This document shows, in pieces, positions 1 through 8,088 of a DNA stretch of 64,000 bases. The DNA lies in contig NZ_CP123967.1 of the NCBI RefSeq assembly GCF_029917005.1, positions 682,001-746,000 on the forward strand. The letters run 5' to 3'. The first letter of the stretch is position 1. Every line of letters starts with the position of its first letter. The notes under the pieces were generated by a model. The model searched no databases, was not told the DNA's origin, and worked only from the letters and a program-made list of their open reading frames with translations. This DNA is from Tessaracoccus lacteus. Its GTDB lineage: Bacteria > Actinomycetota > Actinomycetes > Propionibacteriales > Propionibacteriaceae. Position numbers and translations under genes: made by a program.

Positions 1-455
1 ACCGTCGGCTGGAAGCGCACGTCTGCGCCGCAGTCCAGGTCGACGACCTCGCAGCCCAGCGAGCTCAGGATGTTGCGGTACGCGGGGTACCCGGGCCGCG
101 CGAGCGCGACGCGGTCGCCCGCGTCGAAGGCGGCGAGGAAGGCGAGCAGGAAGGCGCCGGACGAGCCGGTGGTGACGGCGATCTCGGACGGGTCGACGTC
201 GATGCCGTACCAGCGGGCGTAGTGGCCGGCCAGCGCCTCGCGCAGCGGCGCGATGCCGAGCGCCGGGGTGTAGCCGAAGGTCGTGTGGGCGGCGTGCAGG
301 CGGGCGGCCTCCTCGTCGACGGCGGTCGGGGCGCCGGCGACCGGCTCGCCCGCGCAGAGCGAGATGACGTCGACGCCGCGGGCGCGCAGCCGGGCCACCT
401 CGTCGAGGATGGTCATGACCTCGAACGGGGGAACCTGAGAGCGGGCCGACACCAT
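1..455 (-). CDS. PLP-dependent class I/II aminotransferase, C-terminal part outside the window
   Basis: The first about 151 residues of a fold-type I aminotransferase are present; the gene runs off the left edge, so the PLP lysine is not seen. The visible part shows the family pattern: VISLCAGEP near the N-terminus, TFGYTPALGIAPLREALAGH (substrate-binding and helix region) and VTTGSSGAFLLAF, the cofactor phosphate-binding stretch. It resembles the AspC/AlaA-like aminotransferases of actinobacteria, but the substrate cannot be decided from this half. The ATG ending at 455 is chosen because TAGCCT lies 7 nt upstream on the minus strand (463-468), the leaderless arrangement used across the window. 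A second in-frame Met 13 codons later is an alternative. It is divergent from purS. Confidence 0.85.
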   Translation of the reverse strand, partial: MVSARSQVPPFEVMTILDEVARLRARGVDVISLCAGEPVAGAPTAVDEEAARLHAAHTTFGYTPALGIAPLREALAGHYARWYGIDVDPSEIAVTTGSSGAFLLAFLAAFDAGDRVALARPGYPAYRNILSSLGCEVVDLDCGADVRFQPT

Positions 456-462
456 GCCGTCG

Positions 463-468
463 AGGCTA
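463..468 (-). promoter_or_regulatory. -10 element of leaderless aminotransferase transcript
   Basis: TAGCCT followed by 7 nt and the ATG on the minus strand. It fits the TANNNT hexamer plus 6-7 nt arrangement seen before many other starts in this window; no experimental start is known. Confidence 0.45.
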
Positions 469-560
469 CCCGGCAAGGCACGGATCCGGCGGGGTCGCCG
501 CGTTCCCGCCGCGTCGTGGGACGTCGCCCCGTTGCCGGGCCCGGACGCCGTGCCATGCCC

Positions 561-566
561 TAGAGT
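561..566 (+). promoter_or_regulatory. -10 element of the purS-purQ transcript
   Basis: TAGAGT, then 6 nt, then the purS ATG at 573. There is no Shine-Dalgarno sequence, so a leaderless mRNA is inferred. Confidence 0.5.
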
Positions 567-572
567 GGCGCC

Positions 573-812
573 ATGCCACGCGTCGTCGTCAACGTCATGC
601 CGAAGCCCGAGATCCTCGATCCGCAGGGGAAGGCCGTCACCGGCGCCCTCAAGCGTCTCGGTTTCCAGGGGCTGTCGGTCCGTCAGGGCAAGCGGTTCGA
701 GGTGGAGGTCGAGGGCGAGGTCACTGACGAGGTGCTCGCCGAGATCGGCCGGGCGGCGGAGATGCTGCTCGCCAACACCGTCATCGAGTCCTTCGACGTG
801 GTGGCCGACTGA
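573..812 (+). CDS. purS: Phosphoribosylformylglycinamidine synthase subunit PurS
   Basis: Seventy-nine residues, the normal size of PurS. PurS is the small structural subunit that joins PurQ (ammonia supply) to PurL (synthetase) in the fourth step of purine synthesis, FGAR to FGAM. The sequence shows the ferredoxin-like pattern typical of Pur[18 protein letters not shown] at the N-terminus, [19 protein letters not shown] in the middle and [12 protein letters not shown] at the end. Its stop overlaps the purQ start (TGATG), so the two are probably translationally coupled. purL lies about 4.5 kb downstream, separated by a DUF2332 gene and pepN. Confidence 0.97.
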   Translation: MPRVVVNVMPKPEILDPQGKAVTGALKRLGFQGLSVRQGKRFEVEVEGEVTDEVLAEIGRAAEMLLANTVIESFDVVAD

Positions 813-1486
813 TGACCCGCGTCGGGGTGGTCACGTTCCCCGGATCCCTGGATGACCACGACGCCCTGCGCGCCGTGCAGCTCTCGGGTGCCGAGGCCGT
901 GCCGCTGTGGCACGGCTCCGACTCCATCGAGGGCGTCGACGCCATCGTCCTGCCCGGCGGCTTCTCCTACGGCGACTACCTGCGCTGCGGTGCGATCGCC
1001 CGGTTCAGTCCCGTGATGGGCACCGTGATCGACGCGGCGAAGAAGGGCATGCCCGTCCTGGGCATCTGCAACGGTTTCCAGCTGCTGTGCGAGGCGCACC
1101 TGCTGCCCGGCGCGATGATCCGCAACGCCGGCCAGAAGTTCATCTGCCGCGACGAGCGCCTGCGCGTCGAGACCATCGACACCACCTGGACCTGCGCCTT
1201 CGAGAAGGGGCAGGAGATCACCATCGCGCTGAAGAACGGCGAGGGGAACTACCAGGCCTCGTCCGAGACGCTCAAGCAGCTCGAGGACAGCGACCGCGTC
1301 GTATTCCGCTACCTCGACAACCCGAACGGGTCCGCGAACGACATCGCCGGCATCACCAACGAGCGCGGCAACGTCGTCGGCCTGATGCCGCACCCCGAGC
1401 ACAACGTGGAGGAGCTGACGGGGTCGTCGCTGGATGGCAAGGCGTTCTTCGATTCCGTGCTGCAGTTCCTCGCCGTGCGGGTCTGA
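812..1486 (+). CDS. purQ: Phosphoribosylformylglycinamidine synthase glutaminase subunit PurQ
   Basis: Class I glutamine amidotransferase of 224 residues that releases ammonia from glutamine for PurL. The oxyanion/nucleophile elbow [10 protein letters not shown] places the catalytic Cys at residue 86, and [10 protein letters not shown] near the C-terminus holds the partner His and Glu. [17 protein letters not shown] (about 47-63) is characteristic of PurQ rather than other class I amidotransferases. The start overlaps the purS stop by one base. Downstream lies a repeat-filled spacer (family A) that could also act as a transcription end. Confidence 0.97.
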   Translation: MTRVGVVTFPGSLDDHDALRAVQLSGAEAVPLWHGSDSIEGVDAIVLPGGFSYGDYLRCGAIARFSPVMGTVIDAAKKGMPVLGICNGFQLLCEAHLLPGAMIRNAGQKFICRDERLRVETIDTTWTCAFEKGQEITIALKNGEGNYQASSETLKQLEDSDRVVFRYLDNPNGSANDIAGITNERGNVVGLMPHPEHNVEELTGSSLDGKAFFDSVLQFLAVRV

Positions 1487-1600
1487 CTCCTTCCCGCAGA
1501 CGCCAACGATATTTCCCCGACGCCAACGAAATACACAGACGCCAACGATATACACGCGAATATCGTTGGCGTCTGCGTATTTCGTTGGCGTCTGCAATGG
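1487..1600. repeat. Family A repeat, copy 1: GACGCCAACGATAT array with opposing arms
   Basis: Three direct units (1499-1512, 1519-1532, 1538-1551) of GACGCCAACGA(T/A)AT are followed by two inverted units (1560-1573 and 1579-1592), so the single strand could fold into a long hairpin. The left border CTCCTTCCCGCAGACGCC recurs at copy 2 (19970-20085). The spacer between purQ and the next gene is almost wholly this element. Function unknown; a terminator, protein-binding array or non-autonomous mobile element are all possible. Confidence 0.85.
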
Positions 1601-1624
1601 GACAGCCATGAGGGGAGGGCGGGG

Positions 1625-2605
1625 ATGAAGGCGGTCCACGCGTACGAGGCGATGCCCATCGACGAGCTGTACCGGTGGTTCGCGGGCGAGGCCGAGCCGA
1701 CGTCGCCCGTCTGGGCGACGCTGTGCCGCTGGATCGCGGAGACGCCGACGCTGACCGCGCGCCTCGACGCGCTGCCGGGCCGCAAACGGCAGCCGAACCT
1801 GTTCCTCGCCGCCGTCCGCTACCTCGACGGGCCCACCGCCCCGGGGCCGGGGTTCCTCGACTGGGTCGACGGGAACTGGGCGGCCATCGAGGCGACGATC
1901 CTTGCTCGGCGCACCCAGACGAACGAGCCTGGCCGCCTGGCCGTGCTCGCCCCGGCGCTCGCAAGCCTGCCTCAGCCGGTCGCGCTGCTGGAGATCGGCT
2001 CATCGGCCGGGCTGTGCCTCCTGCCCGACCGGTTCCGCTACCGCCTCCCCACCACCATCGCCGACGGTGCGGCCGCCGGACCCGACGCGCCTGTCCTCGA
2101 CTGCCGGCACGACGGCGACCCTCCCGCCTCGCCCGCGGATCTTCGCGTCGCGCTGCGCCGCGGCCTCGACCAGCATCCGCTCGCGGCCGACGACCCGGAT
2201 GACGCGCGCTGGCTGCGGGCGCTGGTCTGGCCGGGCGAGAGCGACAGGGAGGAGCGGCTGACCGCAGCCCTCGCCGTCGCTGCGGCCGATCCGCCCACGA
2301 TCCTGACCGGCTCCGCCCCCGACGACCTCCCTCCCCTGTTCGACGACCTCCCCGCCGGCTCGACGCCCGTCGTCATGCACTCCGCGACGCTGGCGTACCT
2401 CGCGCGCCCCGAGCGCGACGCGGTCGTCGCGGCGGTGCGGAACTCTGGCGCGCGCTGGCTGTCCTTCGAGGGCCCCACCGTCGTGACCAGCCTCCGCGGC
2501 CGCACACCGCCCGTCGCCGAGCCGCACTTCGTCCTCGCGCTCGACGGCGAGCCGCTCGCCGTCGCCTCGCCCCACGGCCGCTGGGTCCGCTGGCTGCCGC
2601 GCTGA
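1625..2605 (+). CDS. DUF2332 family protein
   Basis: A 326-residue protein matching the actinobacterial DUF2332 family. Recognisable stretches are WFAGEAEPTSPVWATLCRWI near the N-terminus, LLEIGSSAGLCLLPDRFRY (about 122-140) and ILTGSAPDDLPPLFDDLPAG with VVMHSATLAYL after it. The LLEIGSSAGLCL segment resembles a Rossmann-like methyltransferase motif I, but no activity has been assigned to the family to my knowledge. The ATG at 1625 follows GGGAGGGCGGGG, a usable ribosome site. It sits between purine genes without an obvious metabolic link and is probably a passenger. Confidence 0.85.
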   Translation: MKAVHAYEAMPIDELYRWFAGEAEPTSPVWATLCRWIAETPTLTARLDALPGRKRQPNLFLAAVRYLDGPTAPGPGFLDWVDGNWAAIEATILARRTQTNEPGRLAVLAPALASLPQPVALLEIGSSAGLCLLPDRFRYRLPTTIADGAAAGPDAPVLDCRHDGDPPASPADLRVALRRGLDQHPLAADDPDDARWLRALVWPGESDREERLTAALAVAAADPPTILTGSAPDDLPPLFDDLPAGSTPVVMHSATLAYLARPERDAVVAAVRNSGARWLSFEGPTVVTSLRGRTPPVAEPHFVLALDGEPLAVASPHGRWVRWLPR

Positions 2606-2634
2606 CCCGCGCGACGCGGCGGCCGCGCCAGTGG

Positions 2635-2640
2635 TTGGAT
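2635..2640 (+). promoter_or_regulatory. Possible -10 element for pepN
   Basis: TTGGAT followed by 7 nt and the ATG at 2648. It supports the second of two nearby ATGs (2639 and 2648) as the start, although GGGGAG just before 2648 could equally be a ribosome site. Confidence 0.3.
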
Positions 2641-2647
2641 GGGGAGC

Positions 2648-5281
2648 ATGAGCTCAGCCAATCTCAGCCAGGTCGAGACCGCGGCGCGCGCCGCAGCGGT
2701 CGAGGTGCACAGCTACACGGTCGACGTCGACATCCGCGACGCCCGCGACCCGGGGACGTCGACGTTCCCCGTCACGTCGACGATCGAGCTGAGCATCGCC
2801 TCGACAGGCTCGGCGCGTTTCGACAAGCTCAACGAACCGGGGGCGCTCAACGAACCGGGGAACGCCTCGACAGGCTCGGCGCGTTTCGACAAGCTCAACG
2901 AACCGGGTGCGCTCAACGAACCGGGGGCGCTCAACGAACCGGGGGCGGTCAACGGACCGCTGTGGATCGATTTCATCGGCGAGGTGGACGCCCTCACGAT
3001 CGACGGGGAACGGCACGCCGTCCACCACGACGGGGCCCGACTCCAGCTGCCCGCCGTCGCGCCCGGCCGCCACACGGTCGTCGTCGCCGGCCGCGCCCGC
3101 TACTCCCGCACCGGCGAGGGCCTGCACCGCTTCATCGACCCGGCCGACGGCGAGACCTACCTCTACACGCAGTACGAGCCCGCCGACGCGCGCCGCGTGT
3201 TCCCCAACTTCGAGCAGCCCGACCTGCGCGCGCCGTTCACCATCATCCTCACCGGCCCCGAGCAGTGGTGGCTCGGATCCAACCAGCCGGAGGCCTCCCG
3301 CGAGGTCGTCGCCGACGGCGTCGTGCGCGTCACCTACCAGCCGACCGGCGTGCTGTCCACCTATATCACGTGCATCTGCGCCGGCCCGTACCACCGCGAG
3401 GTCGACTCCTGGGGCGACATGGAGCTTGGCCTGCTCTGCCGCCGGTCGCTGGCCCGTTACCTCGACGCCGACGTCCTGTTCACCTACACGAAGCAGGGCC
3501 TCGACTGGTTCACCGCCAACTTCGGCGACTACCCGTGGGGCGCCAAATACGACCAGATCTTCGTCCCCGAGTACAACCTCGGAGCCATGGAGAACCCCGG
3601 ACTGGTGACCTTCACGGAGAGCTACCTCTTCCGCTCGCCCGCCACCCCGGCGCAGCTGCAGGCCCGCTGCAACACGCTGGTCCACGAGATGAGCCACATG
3701 TGGTTCGGCGACCTCGTGACCTGCCGCTGGTGGGGCGACCTGTGGCTCAAGGAGAGCTTCGCCGAGTTCTCCGGCAGCCACGTCTCGCACGAGGCATGCG
3801 GCTTCGACGACGCCTGGGTCAACTTCACCGCCAACCGCAAGGCCAGCGCCTACCTCGCCGACTCGATGCCGACGACCCACCCCGTCATCGCCGACATCCC
3901 CGACCTCGAGGCCGCCAAGACCAACTTCGACCGCATCACCTACTCCAAGGGCTCCTCGGCCCTGACGCAGCTGGTGCACTTCGTCGGCCTCGACGCGTTC
4001 CTGGCAGGCTCGCGCCGCTACTTCGCCGCGCACGCCCACTCGTCGGCCACGCTCACCGACTTCATCGGCGCCCTGGCCCAGGAGACCGACCGAGACCTCA
4101 GCGGCTGGGTGACCGCCTGGCTCGGCACCGCCGGCCACGACACCCTCGCAGCCTCCCTCACGCTCGACGGCGACGCCGTGGCATCGCTGAGCATCACCCG
4201 CACGGTCCCAGAGGAGTACCCGGCCGACCGCCCGCACGCCACCACCGTCGGCCTCTACCGCATCGTCGACGGAGCCCTGCGGCTGGAGCGGCGCCTCGAC
4301 GTCACGGTCGACGCGGCCACGGTCGACGTGCCGGAGGCCGTCGGCGTGCCGGCCCCCGACGCCGTGCTGATCAACGACCTCGACCACACGTTCGCCGCCA
4401 TCGCGCTCGACGAGTCGACCCGCGCGACGCTCGTGGCCCACCTGGGCGACCTGGATCCGATCGCCCGCGCCGTCGCCTGGACCGCGCTGCGCACCTCGCT
4501 CAGGTCCGGCGACCTGTCCGCGGAGGACTTCGTCGACGCCGTGCTCGGCGCGGGGGAGACGCAGACGGGCGTGCTCGCGTCCCTTGTCGCGTGGGCCTTC
4601 GACGCCGTCGAACGCTTCACCACCGACACCGCGACGCTCGCCGCCCGCTGGCGCGACGGGGCCCGCGCCGCGGCGCTGGCCGCGGCCCCCGGCTCGCCCG
4701 AGCAGCAGATCTGGGCCCGGGCCTACCTCCGCGCCGAGACCCTGGCCGGCGGCGACGTCTCCTGGGTGCAGGACGGCGGCATCCCGGGCCTCGAGCTGTC
4801 CGTCGACGTCACCTGGGCCGCGTGGCAGACGCGCGCCGCCCTCGGCGCCGCGACCCCGGGAGAGCTCGACGCGGCCCTGGCCGCCGACGACACCGCCGCG
4901 GGCCGGCTCGCCCGCCTCACCTGCTGGTCGGCCACCCCCGACGCCGCGGTCAAGCGGGAGGCCTGGGACCGCGTCCACGTCGTCGACGGCGACGCCAACG
5001 CCACGATCGACGCCATCCTCGCCGGCTATAACACGCCGGGCCAGTCGGCGCTGCGGGAGCCGATGCGCCGCCCGTACTTCGAGACGCTGCTGGAGGTCTG
5101 GCGCGACCACCCGATCGAGATCGCGCTGCGCCTGGTGCGCGGCGGATTCCCCGATCATGGGGCCGACGAGGGGCGGGCCTGGCTGGACGCCAACCCCGGC
5201 GCCCCAGGCACGTTGCGGCGCCAGATCGTCGAGGCTGTCCATGAGGCTCAGGTGGCAGAGCGCGTGCGCGCGACGCGATAG
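2648..5281 (+). CDS. pepN: Aminopeptidase N (family M1) with an in-frame repeat insertion
   Basis: Zinc aminopeptidase of about 877 residues that removes N-terminal residues from peptides in the cytoplasm. The exopeptidase motif GAMEN begins near residue 312. The zinc site is HEMSH (346-350) followed 18 residues later by the third ligand in LWLKESFAEF (E369). The C-terminal ERAP1-like helical domain is complete. Residues about 51-101 are foreign: they translate two copies of a repeat otherwise found between genes (family E), giving ASTGSARFDKLNEPGALNEP twice. The insertion lies between two strands of the N-terminal beta domain (TFPVTSTIELS and GPLWIDFIGEVDAL) and keeps the frame. ATG 2639 is an alternative start. 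The stop overlaps the purL promoter element. Confidence 0.93.
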   Translation: MSSANLSQVETAARAAAVEVHSYTVDVDIRDARDPGTSTFPVTSTIELSIASTGSARFDKLNEPGALNEPGNASTGSARFDKLNEPGALNEPGALNEPGAVNGPLWIDFIGEVDALTIDGERHAVHHDGARLQLPAVAPGRHTVVVAGRARYSRTGEGLHRFIDPADGETYLYTQYEPADARRVFPNFEQPDLRAPFTIILTGPEQWWLGSNQPEASREVVADGVVRVTYQPTGVLSTYITCICAGPYHREVDSWGDMELGLLCRRSLARYLDADVLFTYTKQGLDWFTANFGDYPWGAKYDQIFVPEYNLGAMENPGLVTFTESYLFRSPATPAQLQARCNTLVHEMSHMWFGDLVTCRWWGDLWLKESFAEFSGSHVSHEACGFDDAWVNFTANRKASAYLADSMPTTHPVIADIPDLEAAKTNFDRITYSKGSSALTQLVHFVGLDAFLAGSRRYFAAHAHSSATLTDFIGALAQETDRDLSGWVTAWLGTAGHDTLAASLTLDGDAVASLSITRTVPEEYPADRPHATTVGLYRIVDGALRLERRLDVTVDAATVDVPEAVGVPAPDAVLINDLDHTFAAIALDESTRATLVAHLGDLDPIARAVAWTALRTSLRSGDLSAEDFVDAVLGAGETQTGVLASLVAWAFDAVERFTTDTATLAARWRDGARAAALAAAPGSPEQQIWARAYLRAETLAGGDVSWVQDGGIPGLELSVDVTWAAWQTRAALGAATPGELDAALAADDTAAGRLARLTCWSATPDAAVKREAWDRVHVVDGDANATIDAILAGYNTPGQSALREPMRRPYFETLLEVWRDHPIEIALRLVRGGFPDHGADEGRAWLDANPGAPGTLRRQIVEAVHEAQVAERVRATR
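2798..2953 (+). repeat. Family E repeat translated in frame inside pepN
   Basis: Two long units beginning at 2798 and 2864 (66 bp apart, exactly 22 codons), each with GCCTCGACAGGCTCGGCGCG, then TTTCGACAAGCTCAACGAACCGG and one or two extra GCGCTCAACGAACCGGGG copies. The same TCGACRAGCTC..CGAACCGG core fills the spacers at 20825-21080 and 57625-58135. The total added length is a multiple of three and contains no stop in the pepN frame. Confidence 0.92.
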
Positions 5282-5284
5282 ATT
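5279..5284 (+). promoter_or_regulatory. -10 element of leaderless purL transcript
   Basis: TAGATT, then GACCCC (6 nt), then the purL GTG at 5291. The first three bases are also the pepN stop codon, so purL may have its own promoter inside the end of pepN. Confidence 0.45.
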
Positions 5285-5290
5285 GACCCC

Positions 5291-7546
5291 GTGGCAGACA
5301 CCGTAGAGAACGCCTTCCAGACTCCCGACGTCGAGCAGCCCTACGCCGCTCTCGGCGTCAAGGACGACGAGTACCTCCGGATCAAGGAGATCCTGGGCCG
5401 CCGCCCCACCTCCGCCGAGCTCGCGATGTACTCGGTGATGTGGTCGGAGCACTGCTCGTACAAGTCCTCGAAGGTGCACCTGAAGAAGTTCGGGGAGCTC
5501 AGCCAGGACACCCCGCGCGGCCCGCTGCTGGCCGGCATCGGCGAGAACGCCGGCGTGGTCGACATCGGCCAGGGCTACGCCGTCACGTTCAAGGCGGAGT
5601 CCCACAACCACCCGTCCTACGTCGAGCCCTACCAGGGCGCGGCGACCGGCGTCGGCGGCATCGTCCGCGACATCCTCGCGATGGGCGCCCGCCCGATCGG
5701 CGTGATGGACTCCCTGCGCTTCGGCCCCCTCGACGAGCCCGACACGCACCGCGTGCTGCCCGGCGTCGTCGCCGGCGTCGGCGGCTACGGCAACTGCCTC
5801 GGCCTGCCTAACGTCGGGGGAGAGGTCCAGTTCGACCCCTCCTACCTCGGGAACCCGCTCGTCAATGCCCTGTGTGTCGGCGTGCTGCGCCACGAGGACC
5901 TGCATCTCGCACGCGCCACCGGCGTCGGCAACCAGGTCATCCTCTTCGGCGCGGCCACGGGCGGCGACGGCATCGGCGGCGCCTCCATCCTGGCCTCCGA
6001 GACGTTCGATGAGACCGGCCCGGCCAAGCGCCCCAGTGTCCAGGTGGGCGACCCGTTCATGGAGAAGCTGCTCATCGAGTGCACGCTCGAGCTGTTCCAG
6101 GCGGGCATCGTCAACGGCATCCAGGACTTCGGCGCCGCGGGCATCTCGTGCGCCACCTCCGAGCTGGCCTCGGCCGGCGACGGAGGCATGTTCGTCAACC
6201 TCGACCTCGTCCCCCTGCGCGACCCCAACCTCGCGCCGGAGGAGATCTTGATGAGCGAGTCTCAGGAGCGCATGATGGCGGTCGTGGAGCCCGCCAACGT
6301 CGCGCGCTTCATGGAGATCTGCGCCAAGTGGGACGTGCTCGCGACCGTCGTCGGCGAGGTCACCGACGGCGACCGCCTCATCATCTCCTGGCACGGCGAG
6401 ACCATCGTCGACGTCGACCCGAAGACCGTCGCGCACGAGGGCCCCGTCTACGACCGCCCGTACCACCGCCCCGGCTGGATCGACGCGCTGAACGCCGACC
6501 GCGCCGAGGACCTCCCGCGCGACAACTCGGCCTACGCCGTCCGGGCCATGCTTCTGCGGGTCCTCGCGCACCCGAACGTCGCCGACAAGACCTGGGTGAC
6601 GCAGCAATACGACCGCTACGTGCGCGGCAACTCCGTGCTCGCCCAGCCGGAGGACGCCGGCATGCTCCGCATCGACGAGTCCACCGGGCTCGGCATCGCG
6701 CTCGCGCTCGACGCCAACTCCCGGTTCTCGTACCTCAACCCGTACCTCGGCGCACAGCTGTCGCTGGCCGAGGCCTACCGCAATGTCGCCGTCACCGGCG
6801 CCGAGCCGGTCGCCATCACCGACTGCCTTAACTTCGGCTCGCCCGAGGACCCCGAGGTCATGTGGCAGTTCTCCGAGGCCATCCTCGGCCTGGTCGACGC
6901 CTGCCGTGAGCTCGGCATCCCCGTCACCGGCGGCAACGTCAGCCTTTACAACCAGACCGCCTCGACGCCGATCCTCCCGACGCCCACCGTCGGCGTGATG
7001 GGCGTGATCGACGACGTTGCGACGCGGCTGCGCTCCGGCTTCACGCACCCGGGCGACGCCGTGCTCCTGCTCGGCGAGACCCGCGAGGAGCTCTCCGGGT
7101 CGATCTGGGAGGCCGTCGCGCACGACGGGCACCTGGGCGGCACGCCCCCGCAGGTCGTGCTCGGCGCGGAGAAGGCGTTGGCCGACGTGCTGGGGGAGGC
7201 GGCCCGCCGCGGCCTGCTCTCCTCGGCCCACGACGTCAGCGAGGGCGGCCTCGGCGTCGCGCTGGCCGAGTCGGCGTTCCGCAACGGGCTCGGCTTCGCC
7301 GTGACGCTGCCGGGCGACGACCCGACCGTCGCGCTGTTCTCCGAGTCCGCCGCCCGCGCCGTCGTGTCGCTGTCGGGGGCGTACCTGGCCGAGCTCGAGG
7401 CGCTGTGCGCGCAGCACGGCGTGCCCGTCGCCCGCATCGGCGAGGTCACCGGCGGGGGCGAGCTCGAGTTCGTCGGTGCGTTCACCGTCGACCTCGACGA
7501 GGCCCGCCGCGCCTGGGAGGCCCCGCTCCCCGCCGCCCTGGGCTGA
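5291..7546 (+). CDS. purL: Phosphoribosylformylglycinamidine synthase subunit PurL
   Basis: ATP-dependent synthetase subunit of 751 residues (small-type PurL that works with PurS and PurQ), converting FGAR plus ammonia to FGAM. Diagnostic stretches are [16 protein letters not shown] (about 35-50), [20 protein letters not shown] with the substrate-binding His residues, [13 protein letters not shown] and the second half-repeat [11 protein letters not shown] and [16 protein letters not shown]. Both AIRS-like half-domains are complete. Start is GTG at 5291, 6 nt behind TAGATT. Its TGA lies four bases from the stop of the convergent downstream gene. Confidence 0.97.
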   Translation: MADTVENAFQTPDVEQPYAALGVKDDEYLRIKEILGRRPTSAELAMYSVMWSEHCSYKSSKVHLKKFGELSQDTPRGPLLAGIGENAGVVDIGQGYAVTFKAESHNHPSYVEPYQGAATGVGGIVRDILAMGARPIGVMDSLRFGPLDEPDTHRVLPGVVAGVGGYGNCLGLPNVGGEVQFDPSYLGNPLVNALCVGVLRHEDLHLARATGVGNQVILFGAATGGDGIGGASILASETFDETGPAKRPSVQVGDPFMEKLLIECTLELFQAGIVNGIQDFGAAGISCATSELASAGDGGMFVNLDLVPLRDPNLAPEEILMSESQERMMAVVEPANVARFMEICAKWDVLATVVGEVTDGDRLIISWHGETIVDVDPKTVAHEGPVYDRPYHRPGWIDALNADRAEDLPRDNSAYAVRAMLLRVLAHPNVADKTWVTQQYDRYVRGNSVLAQPEDAGMLRIDESTGLGIALALDANSRFSYLNPYLGAQLSLAEAYRNVAVTGAEPVAITDCLNFGSPEDPEVMWQFSEAILGLVDACRELGIPVTGGNVSLYNQTASTPILPTPTVGVMGVIDDVATRLRSGFTHPGDAVLLLGETREELSGSIWEAVAHDGHLGGTPPQVVLGAEKALADVLGEAARRGLLSSAHDVSEGGLGVALAESAFRNGLGFAVTLPGDDPTVALFSESAARAVVSLSGAYLAELEALCAQHGVPVARIGEVTGGGELEFVGAFTVDLDEARRAWEAPLPAALG

Positions 7547-7553
7547 GGCCTCA
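7544..7553. other. Palindrome joining two convergent stop codons
   Basis: TGAGGCCTCA is a perfect 10-bp palindrome. Its left TGA ends purL and its right TCA is the stop of the minus-strand GyrI-like gene. Only four bases separate the two coding regions. Confidence 0.8.
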
Positions 7554-8045
7554 GGCCTTCACGGGCAGGATCAGGTCCGTCCGCAGCGCCTCGGGCGCCT
7601 CGGACGGGTCGGTCACGTAGACCTCGATCCACACGCCGCTCGGCGACGCCGCGGCCTGCGCGGTGAGATCGGCCCAGGCCGCGCCCAGCCCGTCGTAGGT
7701 GCCGACGTGCGTGGTCGCCAGCGCTGGTCCGGCGGGCAGTTGCGAGCCGACCACGGACACGTCGCCCGCGGGCAGCGGCCCGGCGAGGGCCGTCGCGACG
7801 GGGAACCCAACCTCAAGGTCGAAGATGCCGTCGGGATCGCCGTGGTACATCGCCAGGGCGGGGCCGGTCGGGTCGAGCGCGCCGCTGCCGACGAGGTTGC
7901 CGAGCGCGGGGAAGCCCTCGTCGAAGGCGGCGGGCAGCCCCTCCAGGCCGATGCCCTCGTAGCGGACCACGGTCAGCGGCGTCGCCGCGAGCTCGATGGG
8001 CGTGGGTGCGGAGAACGGTTCCTCGGGAAATGCAGGATCGGTCAT
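7551..8045 (-). CDS. GyrI-like effector-binding domain protein
   Basis: About 164 residues with the GyrI/AraC effector-binding (SOUL-like) fold pattern: VVRYEGIGLEGLPAAFDEGF, then FDLEVGFPVATA, then ALATTHVGTYDGLGAAW, and WIEVYVTDPSEAP near the end. Such stand-alone domains bind small hydrophobic or cationic molecules, and some hydrolyse electrophilic compounds; the ligand here is unknown. ATG at 8045 gives MTDPAFPEEP; upstream in-frame starts at 8054 and 8075 would lengthen it but lie within an inverted repeat. It follows the Old Yellow Enzyme gene on the same strand, so it may belong to the same stress response. Confidence 0.7.
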   Translation of the reverse strand: MTDPAFPEEPFSAPTPIELAATPLTVVRYEGIGLEGLPAAFDEGFPALGNLVGSGALDPTGPALAMYHGDPDGIFDLEVGFPVATALAGPLPAGDVSVVGSQLPAGPALATTHVGTYDGLGAAWADLTAQAAASPSGVWIEVYVTDPSEAPEALRTDLILPVKA

Positions 8046-8083
8046 GTCGCCCATCCTCGCAGGTGGGTGCGACATGACCGATC
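8036..8083. repeat. 15-bp perfect inverted repeat overlapping a start codon
   Basis: GATCGGTCATGTCGC at 8036-8050 is matched exactly by its complement GCGACATGACCGATC at 8069-8083, with an 18-nt loop. The left arm contains the ATG (8043-8045) of the GyrI-like gene. The structure lies just after the stop of the upstream OYE gene on the minus strand, so it could serve as a terminator, an operator or a hairpin that hides the start codon. Confidence 0.75.
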
Positions 8084-8088
8084 GTCAG

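Noticed and set aside
1487-1600. CRISPR-like array of 14-bp repeats
   Set aside because: Units are too short, gaps are 6-9 nt and the second half is inverted, unlike any CRISPR.
2654-7417. A 1587-codon open frame on the minus strand opposite pepN and purL
   Set aside because: It is a shadow of two well-identified plus-strand genes; its sequence is Arg/Gly/Val-rich low-complexity material typical of antisense frames in high-GC DNA, with no family resemblance.
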